A stretch of DNA of 20,633 nucleotides. Origin: CAYYKD01 sp964471825 (GTDB lineage: Bacteria > Spirochaetota > GWE2-31-10 > CAYYKD01). Location: the NCBI GenBank assembly GCA_964471825.1, contig CAYYKD010000049.1, forward strand, positions 1-20,633, in the 5' to 3' direction. Below, one piece after another: positions 1-6,238 of the stretch. Below the pieces are notes generated by a model. It saw nothing but the letters and a program-made list of their open reading frames with translations, searched no databases and was not told where the DNA came from. Every line of letters starts with the position of its first letter. The first letter of the stretch is position 1. The position numbers and the translations under genes are program-made.

Positions 1-123
1 GACAAGAGAGTTTGTGCCGTCAGCAAAGGTTCCGTATAGGACGAAGTAGAGTGTATACAGGGTGACTTCTATGGGAAGTAGTTTGTTAATTTTGATTTTA
101 TCGGAACTGTCGGCGGTATTTTC
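1..123 (-). other. Open frame running off the left edge (possible partial or broken gene)
   Basis: On the minus strand, 41 codons are open from an in-frame TGA at 124-126 to the window edge. The downstream part reads like real protein (LYTLYFVLYGTFADGTNS), but there is no ATG, GTG or TTG in the open stretch and no ribosome binding site. A 9-codon ATG frame (MRKYRRQFR then stop) lies just upstream in another phase, so a frameshifted start is possible. I do not recognise the family. It could equally be chance. Confidence 0.15.
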
Positions 124-152
124 TCATAATAATTTACTGGGGACTTAAGAAT

Positions 153-3152
153 ATGGATGTGCTAAATTATGTTGATGACGGGCTTGAAGAGATAAGTTGT
201 TTAGAAATCACAGGAGAGGAAACACAAGCTCAGGATGAAAAACTAACGATAGATAATGTAAACTCAAGATATAAGTCGATTTTTTTAAGTTTAAGAGAAG
301 TTGCTGAAAAGTCAAAAACACCAAAGAAGCATGCAATCAGGTTTGTTTTTAATGTTATTCTTGATTTGGAGCGTGAAAATAATAAAAGATTGGAAATAAA
401 AGAGCTTTTTAAAATATACTGTGAAAAAGGTTCAAAATACTGGTTAAATCCGATGGATCAGCTTAAAAAGCTTGACGAAATCCTAGGAAATTATGGAGGT
501 GTAAGGGCACCTCTTTTTCCTTTTGTCAAACTTATCAAGGAGGTTGCATCTAGTGGGCTTTCGCCTGAGTCATTTTTGAGGTATGTTGTTATGCCCAGGA
601 TGGAGTTTGATTTTAATTATCGTGACTGGGAAAAGAATCACCTTGAAGTATTATATAATATTTTTAATATAATTAAAGAGATAAAACAATCACCTGCATT
701 TGAAAGCGCCGTTCTTGGAACAGATAACATCAGATTAGCAAGAGATGTTGTGCTAATAAAATATATAGGCAGACCACTTGCTTTTTTACAGGCAAAGCAG
801 TTTAAAGATAAAAGTTTGATTGATAGATACATCATGCACTGTAGAAATATGGTGTTTAAGAACTCCCTATCGGTGTATTTTTTGAAATATAATACAATTC
901 ATTTTCTAAGCGCAATGTCCGGTAGAATTGAGTTATTTCAGATAGTTGAAATCCTTGAAAAAACAGAAAAAATTACCTTGGGGTTACAAGCAAGATCAAC
1001 TGAAAAATTTTATTCAAAAATTATAGAAAATCATAATTTTAATTTATACGGATTGGACATTGTTAAATCTTTGTCAAGCAGGTTAGAAAAAGGGTATAAA
1101 ATAAGCGACTTGATAAAAGAGTTCGGTCTATATCTGAGTTTGATAAAATCTCTTCTCAATCGTTCTATCGGCCTTTACCTTTGCAAAGGGTTTGTCAAGG
1201 ATTTTTCTAAAACCGTAAATTTTGAAAAAAAGAGCCATTTGTTAGAGTTGTCAACCGTATTAAGAGATAGTAACAGTATCCACTTCTTTGCTTGGCACAG
1301 AAGAAAGATGTCTCTCGAGAATAACTTTAAACATTTTATTGATGCCCTTGAAGAGAATAACGGGTGTCACCCCGAATATCCTCGTATTGAAGATATTTTT
1401 ACAGTAACAGACGACTCAAAAGAGCATAGTGCCGTAATAAATATTATTAATAAATTGAATATTCCGATTGAGATACTGAATAAAGTTACAAAAAGCTCTA
1501 ATTACTCATTCAGAGATATAATTAATGCTTATATTCTCCAATTCCCCGGTAAGGAACCTGTTATCAGGCAATTTCAAGATGATTGTGTATCAGGCAGGGA
1601 GAGATCATGGTTATCAGATGACATTAAACAATTTGATGGTTTAGGAACCACATTTCACACTGTTCTAATGAGATCGGTAATAAGGGGGATCGGCCGAGGC
1701 TACGCATTATCATCTACAAGGTCATCTACACTTCATAAATTGAAGGAAAAATATGGTGAGGCCGACACACAACCCTTCGTTCGCCTTTCATCTGATTTTT
1801 GTATTCCGAGAAGTGACTATTTTGATCAAGATAAAATAATTGAAAATGAGATCAGAGCGCAGATCAACCTGACAGAGATTGAAAATATTTTAGAAAACAT
1901 TACAAAACAAGAGTCGAAGGATGTTAATAGCATCTCTACATTTATAAGAAATGAGCTTCTAAGTTATACGGAGCCTATCGAAAATGCTCAAAATACGGCT
2001 ATATCAATCGGGGAAAAGTTGTCTGCTGCCGGTAGCGTCATAAATAATAATGACAAAGCTTATAAAGATAACAATAATATTGAAGCGTTAAAAAAGAGTA
2101 AATTAAAAGCGGAAAAACAGCTTGAGATTTTAAATAAAAAAAGAAGTAATCTTGACCAACTTTCTAAAAAGTTTGGAGAACTTCCGGATATTGAAAAAAT
2201 TATTGCCGGAATCTACTTTTCAAGCAGTGAAAATAATCGAGGTGCGGATTTACAAAAAGTAGTTTTATCGCTTATAATTGAAAAATACTCTAACGATGAT
2301 GGGATTAAATCCAGAATAGATTTTTTAAAAGATGATATTATAGTTGATATAATCTCATTTACACAATTTAACTATATATTAAATACTTTAGAGACACTGA
2401 TTCAAACAGTTATGAGCGATCCTAAAGTACAGGAGTTATTTGATAATGAAGAAAGTGAAAAAAATAATTCGGAGTTTATCGACCTGATACGCCCTTTCCT
2501 TATCACCAGAACTAAAAAAGTCAATCTTGACTCCCTTGAAGCCGGTCTTAAAAAGATAACTGCATATAATAAACTGATAAAAGTCAGATCTAACTGGCAG
2601 AGTATTTATGATTCTATAAATACTAAAAAAACTCGATACTACAACAACTATAAACTATATACATCTAAATGTTTTATAGACTCATATTACGGTGATATGG
2701 GTGGTATATGTTTGTCCGGATATCCTGAACTTGTTAAGAATCCGGCATTTCATAATATCAGGTTGATTAATAGTGATGATAAGCAGATAATCGGCATGGC
2801 TATTTTATTTATTTCAAGGGGAGGAATAAAATCGCAGGGTATAAAAGATTTTATCTATTTTTTTGCAATAAATCCTTTACACTCTGTTCTTGTTAATTTA
2901 AGTACTGAGAAACAGTTTCTTTTGTATATGGAGTTCCGTAAAATCGCACAGGAGTTCTCCCGCAAACTAAAGATTCCGATAGTAATTCCGGGGGTGTCAT
3001 CGTATGGAGTTATATCAAATAACAAGAGTTTTAATGATTTGATATTAGACTATGAAAAGGATACAATGAAGTCAAAAAGAGTCTTTGACGCTAAAGGGCT
3101 ATCTCTTTATTATGATGAAAATGCTTATAGTGATGGGTTAGTGATTATGTAA
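153..3152 (+). CDS. Large uncharacterised cytosolic protein, 999 residues
   Basis: I do not recognise this protein. It has no signal peptide and no membrane segment, and looks soluble and mostly alpha-helical. A lysine-rich coiled-coil-like stretch lies at about residues 655-700. The last ~160 residues differ in texture: alternating strands and helices containing GDMGGICLSG, NPAFHNIRLI, an IIGMAILF strand and a long amphipathic helix ending at KIPIVIPG. That order is faintly reminiscent of a GNAT-like fold, but this is only an impression. The start at 153 follows GGGGA at 139-143 with a 9-base spacer. No partner gene is obvious: the next gene, a 54-codon one, has its own promoter-like sequence. 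Real coding sequence is certain from its length; function is unknown. Confidence 0.85.
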   Translation: MDVLNYVDDGLEEISCLEITGEETQAQDEKLTIDNVNSRYKSIFLSLREVAEKSKTPKKHAIRFVFNVILDLERENNKRLEIKELFKIYCEKGSKYWLNPMDQLKKLDEILGNYGGVRAPLFPFVKLIKEVASSGLSPESFLRYVVMPRMEFDFNYRDWEKNHLEVLYNIFNIIKEIKQSPAFESAVLGTDNIRLARDVVLIKYIGRPLAFLQAKQFKDKSLIDRYIMHCRNMVFKNSLSVYFLKYNTIHFLSAMSGRIELFQIVEILEKTEKITLGLQARSTEKFYSKIIENHNFNLYGLDIVKSLSSRLEKGYKISDLIKEFGLYLSLIKSLLNRSIGLYLCKGFVKDFSKTVNFEKKSHLLELSTVLRDSNSIHFFAWHRRKMSLENNFKHFIDALEENNGCHPEYPRIEDIFTVTDDSKEHSAVINIINKLNIPIEILNKVTKSSNYSFRDIINAYILQFPGKEPVIRQFQDDCVSGRERSWLSDDIKQFDGLGTTFHTVLMRSVIRGIGRGYALSSTRSSTLHKLKEKYGEADTQPFVRLSSDFCIPRSDYFDQDKIIENEIRAQINLTEIENILENITKQESKDVNSISTFIRNELLSYTEPIENAQNTAISIGEKLSAAGSVINNNDKAYKDNNNIEALKKSKLKAEKQLEILNKKRSNLDQLSKKFGELPDIEKIIAGIYFSSSENNRGADLQKVVLSLIIEKYSNDDGIKSRIDFLKDDIIVDIISFTQFNYILNTLETLIQTVMSDPKVQELFDNEESEKNNSEFIDLIRPFLITRTKKVNLDSLEAGLKKITAYNKLIKVRSNWQSIYDSINTKKTRYYNNYKLYTSKCFIDSYYGDMGGICLSGYPELVKNPAFHNIRLINSDDKQIIGMAILFISRGGIKSQGIKDFIYFFAINPLHSVLVNLSTEKQFLLYMEFRKIAQEFSRKLKIPIVIPGVSSYGVISNNKSFNDLILDYEKDTMKSKRVFDAKGLSLYYDENAYSDGLVIM

Positions 3153-3357
3153 CAGCCCCGGTTAAAGTAAACGATAAGTTAATTTGAGAAATTAAATAGA
3201 GCCTAAACACTTTTAAAATAGTGATTGGTAGTATTAGTCGAAAAGGAAACTGTTGGGAGTGCGAAGCCTGCCTGTTGTGCAATGCTTCTGTAGAGTCATT
3301 TTTTTAGACATTAAAACCGGTGAGGTGCATCACAATAAACTCTTTTTAAAATATATC

Positions 3358-3385
3358 TTGAATTTTTGGGTAAATATGTTATAAC
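3358..3385 (+). promoter_or_regulatory. Sigma70-like promoter for the 54-codon gene
   Basis: TTGAAT (3358-3363) and TATAAC (3380-3385) are separated by 16 bases and lie 27 bases before the ATG at 3413. The rest of the 260-base spacer 3153-3412 holds a small AT hairpin (3179-3195) just after the preceding gene and nothing else I can assign with confidence. Confidence 0.4.
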
Positions 3386-3412
3386 AATATAAAATTTATA
3401 CCTGAGGTTAAT

Positions 3413-3577
3413 ATGGCAGAAGAAAAGAAAGAAGATAAGAATAAGAAGATTAACAAAATGACATCGAAAGAACTTGATGCAGCAATTCAAAAAACAATTG
3501 ATAATCAGGGTGATTTAAACTCCAGATATGGAAGAGAGTTATCTAAGCAGAAAGAATTTCTAGCTAGAGCAAAATAA
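3413..3577 (+). CDS. Small charged hypothetical protein, 54 residues
   Basis: The gene starts with ATG behind GAGG (3404-3407, 5-base spacer), a well placed ribosome binding site, and ends with TAA followed at once by a second in-frame TAA. The product is hydrophilic: a lysine/glutamate-rich N-terminus (MAEEKKEDKNKK) and then one or two amphipathic helices (MTSKELDAAIQK, SRYGRELSKQKEFLARAK). It has no cysteines, signal peptide or membrane segment. A promoter-like sequence directly upstream and an independent ribosome binding site support a real gene. I do not recognise the family. A small nucleoid, ribosome-associated or regulatory protein would fit the composition, but that is inference. Confidence 0.6.
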   Translation: MAEEKKEDKNKKINKMTSKELDAAIQKTIDNQGDLNSRYGRELSKQKEFLARAK

Positions 3578-3611
3578 TAATTGCATTTCTTTATTTCCTA
3601 AGATATTGTAG

Positions 3612-3701
3612 ATCTCTCACAAATTGCCTCATAGTGAAATGAGGTTAGTAAATTTAATGATAATATACTTATTTCAATGAATTCCATGTTAGGTGAGAGA
3701 T
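3612..3701. repeat. Long-range inverted repeat with an inner hairpin upstream of the secreted protein gene
   Basis: ATCTCTCAC at 3612-3620 is perfectly complementary to GTGAGAGAT at 3693-3701. Inside lies a smaller perfect stem, CCTCAT (3627-3632) with ATGAGG (3639-3644), loop of 6. The structure fills most of the spacer between the 54-codon gene and the gene at 3733. It could fold in a 5' leader or act as a paired operator. There is no U-tract for a terminator. Confidence 0.3.
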
Positions 3702-3732
3702 TCTATTTAATTTTCAATTCAAAGATAGAATC

Positions 3733-4284
3733 ATGAGAAAAACGCTCGTTATATTTATTCAAATATTGTTTATTTTTCAAGTGTCAATTGCCGGTGCAAA
3801 TACACGCCTTCCATGGGTTATTGCTAATCAGGATAAGATATTTTATTTCCTATCAAAACAGCTTTCGATAACCCTTAGACAGAATGTTCGTATTGGACTG
3901 GTGGCACTTTATATCTATAATGGTACAGAGAGAGAGGATAAACAGATTAACCTTGATTTCCTTACAATACTTACCAGTCAACAGTATATCTATAGTTACA
4001 AGATAGTTCTAATAGAACAGGTTGCAGCTGGTAGTGAGTTAGAGGACATCTCGTTTATTGCTTCAAGAAATGAGGAAGATCTAATTGCCTTTGGCAAACA
4101 GCATGGCATGGATGTAGTACTTATAGCATCGATTACTATCCTTGATGTTCCAGAACGGCAGATCTATGACCCTGTCATTAAAAAGTTTGTTAAAAAGAGG
4201 GTTGCTATCTTGCAGGGAAATATTTTTAGTACACTATCTAAGGAGATTGTGTATCGGATAAGTCACTATCTGCTGATTGACTAA
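3733..4284 (+). CDS. Secreted CsgG/FlgO-like protein, 183 residues
   Basis: The N-terminus is a classical signal peptide: MRK, a hydrophobic core to about residue 19, and a likely cut after SIAGA at 22. There is no lipobox cysteine, so the product should be free in the periplasm. The mature part has the order seen in CsgG/FlgO-like folds: a helix of the type FLSKQLSITL, a strand RIGLVALYIY, a strand KIVLIEQ, a helix with NEEDLIAFGKQHG, then MDVVLIASITIL. This assignment is by pattern only and is weak; an unrelated small alpha/beta domain is possible. The ribosome binding site is poor. The 3' end overlaps the convergent phosphodiesterase-like gene by 47 bp, so both C-termini are encoded on opposite strands of the same DNA. 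Confidence 0.7.
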   Translation: MRKTLVIFIQILFIFQVSIAGANTRLPWVIANQDKIFYFLSKQLSITLRQNVRIGLVALYIYNGTEREDKQINLDFLTILTSQQYIYSYKIVLIEQVAAGSELEDISFIASRNEEDLIAFGKQHGMDVVLIASITILDVPERQIYDPVIKKFVKKRVAILQGNIFSTLSKEIVYRISHYLLID

Positions 4285-5053
4285 AAAGTTCTATCTTGTT
4301 TGCAGCACCTGTAGTTTCATCGATGTCAATAATTACCCCCTGAAATCTGATGTTTTCATTGGGGATTTTTGAGTAGACAAATTGTCCGTTTTTTATCTTT
4401 GTTATCTCAGTCTCATCTGATAGACCATAAATAGAATCTGCACTTCCACAGTAACCATTACAGGTTATAACAGCAGTTTTCTCATTAATGATTCGTTGGT
4501 CAGCTGTTAACACTCTTAAATTTGTTCCGACTACTGCAGCTACTTTTCCGGCAAGGTGCCAATGCATAGATTGAATCTCACTTGTTGTTCCACCATGAAA
4601 ATCAACAATAATTGGGTTTTCAGGGTTTGCCTTTTCTAAAATTTTTGTTGCTGAGTAGAATGGGTCTGAGGCAAATATTTTCTGAAAATTATTTCTTCCA
4701 AGAAGTGAAACAACTGTGATAGTAAGATTTTCGCGGATCTTGTAGTTAAGTATACCGCGTCCGACAGATAGTGATGCAAGATTGTATGGTCTTATTATAA
4801 AATTTGCTGTGTCAAGCAGTTCCCTGGAATCTTTCTTGTTTAGGATCAGATCTCCACCGGTAATTATGTCTACCCCTGAAATGTGTATCTGGTGGGCAGT
4901 GCTTTTTAAAATGCCGTAGCCATCTGAAGCCCCGTCGCAATTTGCAATAGTTAGATCAATTGCAAACTCCTTCTTAAAACGGAGAAGGCTTTTTTTAAGT
5001 TTTTTGACTGTCTCTAGACCAATCATCTCTCCAAGAAATAGTACTCTAATCAT
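4238..5053 (-). CDS. YmdB-family (TIGR00282) phosphoesterase homologue with degraded metal site
   Basis: The 271-residue length and whole-protein motif order match the YmdB family, which are dinuclear-metal phosphodiesterases acting on cyclic nucleotides. Visible correspondences: LFLGEMIG (family GDIVG), IANCDGASDGYGI (ANGENAAGGFGI), TGGDLILNKKD (MGNHTWDKKE), IVDFHGGTTSE (DFHAEATSE) and VVGTNLRVLTAD (VGTHTHVQTAD). Against the family ligand set (Asp, Glu, Asn, His, His, His), this protein has Glu9, Asp40, Asp68, His153, Asn178 and Arg180, and the usual catalytic His after the Asn is Leu69. Only one ligand is unchanged. It is therefore likely a pseudoenzyme or has a different metal or substrate. 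AAGGGAG lies 5 bases before the ATG and only 10 bases separate it from the upstream sugar kinase, so the two should be co-transcribed and perhaps translationally coupled. Confidence 0.85.
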   Translation of the reverse strand: MIRVLFLGEMIGLETVKKLKKSLLRFKKEFAIDLTIANCDGASDGYGILKSTAHQIHISGVDIITGGDLILNKKDSRELLDTANFIIRPYNLASLSVGRGILNYKIRENLTITVVSLLGRNNFQKIFASDPFYSATKILEKANPENPIIVDFHGGTTSEIQSMHWHLAGKVAAVVGTNLRVLTADQRIINEKTAVITCNGYCGSADSIYGLSDETEITKIKNGQFVYSKIPNENIRFQGVIIDIDETTGAANKIELFSQSADSDLSDTQSP

Positions 5054-5063
5054 TCTAACTCCC

Positions 5064-6143
5064 TTATCTGTTTATCAACGATGTGTGGCTGCCATCTATA
5101 TATTTCTCTATTGAGACGAGATCTGAGTATGACTGATCCCCTGGAAATGAGTGTTTCATAACAAAACTTGCAAAACCAAAGTCTAGGGCTTTCTGATAAT
5201 TAAAATTATATTTGTAAAGCCCATATATGTAGCCGGAAGCAAATGCATCTCCGGTACCAACTCGGTCCCGTATCCCTGTAATTTTTTTTAAATTATACTT
5301 TTCTCCAGTAAACGGGGTAATAAAGAAGCTGTTTGTCTCTCTAATAAAACAGATAGCTCCGAGATTGTTGGTGTCAGTGCTATCGGCAGTTCTTAGTGTA
5401 ATAGCAATAGATTTTATGTGTGGAAACATCCCCGATGCTCTAAGGAGAATGTTTTGATAGTATGATATATCAAATTCCGGTTTTAAATATAGCTTATCAC
5501 CCGGTGTTATACCAAAAAAATTTTGTAGATCAGATTCGTTTCCGGTCAGATGATCAACCTGCATTAATAAAGAGTGCATTACTATAGAAGGGTTTACCTT
5601 GATTCCATCAAGATAATATTTCCAGAGGTTTGCTCTGTAGTTAAGGTCGCAGGAGATTGTCAGCCCGGCTTTTTTTGCATTTGCCAGGCTGGTTTGAACC
5701 GTACGCATTGAATTTTCAGATAGGGCAGGGGTAATACCCGATATATGATAGTGATCAATCGATCTGAAAAAACTATCGAATCTATAGTCAGGGTAGGTTA
5801 ATGTATTGATGGCAGCGCCTTCTCTATCATAGGTAACCTTAGAGCCTCTAATAGAACACCCTTCTTCAAGAAAATACAATCCTAACCTTCCTTGATCTGA
5901 AAATTCTATAAAAGATCCGTTAACATTAAAAAGCCTGATGTATCTCTGTGCAGATCTGCCAAGAGTATTATCCGGAAGTGCGGTGATAAAGTTTGTCTCT
6001 GCACCCATATTTGCTATATTTGCAAGAAAGTTGAATTCTGAACCGCCATATGACAAATCTGCTCTGTCAGGCAGAGAAGAAAATGTTTTTCCCTTCTCTG
6101 CCGTGATTCTTAGGAGTAATTCTCCAAAACTTCCGAATTTCAA
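5064..6143 (-). CDS. kdgK: PfkB-family sugar kinase, 2-keto-3-deoxygluconate kinase type
   Basis: The 359-residue product has the ribokinase-fold landmarks of 2-keto-3-deoxygluconate kinases, which phosphorylate KDG with ATP at C6 in pectin/uronate breakdown: GELLLRI at the N-terminus, GGSEFNFLANIANMG near 33-47, HISGITPALSE, CDLNYRANLW, and the anion-hole/catalytic-base motif DRVGTGDAFASG with the base Asp at about 299. An extra ~20-residue segment before TGNESD makes it slightly longer than usual. The start is TTG at 6143: AGGGG (6150-6154) stands 6 bases away, there is an in-frame TAG just upstream, and the next Met lies inside the sugar-binding motif. No uronate genes are adjacent, so the substrate assignment rests on motifs alone; another keto-sugar is possible. 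The next gene, the YmdB homologue, follows after 10 bp. Confidence 0.8.
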   Translation of the reverse strand: MKFGSFGELLLRITAEKGKTFSSLPDRADLSYGGSEFNFLANIANMGAETNFITALPDNTLGRSAQRYIRLFNVNGSFIEFSDQGRLGLYFLEEGCSIRGSKVTYDREGAAINTLTYPDYRFDSFFRSIDHYHISGITPALSENSMRTVQTSLANAKKAGLTISCDLNYRANLWKYYLDGIKVNPSIVMHSLLMQVDHLTGNESDLQNFFGITPGDKLYLKPEFDISYYQNILLRASGMFPHIKSIAITLRTADSTDTNNLGAICFIRETNSFFITPFTGEKYNLKKITGIRDRVGTGDAFASGYIYGLYKYNFNYQKALDFGFASFVMKHSFPGDQSYSDLVSIEKYIDGSHTSLINR

Positions 6144-6166
6144 GATGATCCCCTAGATTGTATTTC

Positions 6167-6197
6167 ATTTAAACATTTAAACATTTAAACTTTAAAC
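6167..6197. repeat. Tandem ATTTAAAC array (3.9 copies)
   Basis: Units at 6167-6174, 6175-6182 and 6183-6190 are identical; a 7-base partial unit follows (6191-6197). The array lies directly upstream of a TACAAT -10-like hexamer (complement of 6157-6162) in front of the minus-strand sugar kinase, where a -35 region would be expected. Confidence 0.85.
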
Positions 6198-6200
6198 ATA

Positions 6201-6238
6201 GATGCAAGTATTATTCTATGATGCAAGTATTACTCTAT
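6201..6238. repeat. 19-bp tandem duplication over the chemoreceptor stop codon
   Basis: GATGCAAGTATTATTCTAT (6201-6219) is followed without a gap by the same unit with one T-to-C change (6220-6238). The chemoreceptor stop codon (6235-6237) lies in the second copy. Confidence 0.9.

Noticed and set aside
3179..3195. Hairpin TTAATTT-GAG-AAATTAA after the first gene as a terminator
   Set aside because: The stem is all A/T, the loop is 3 bases and no U-tract follows, so it is too weak to call.
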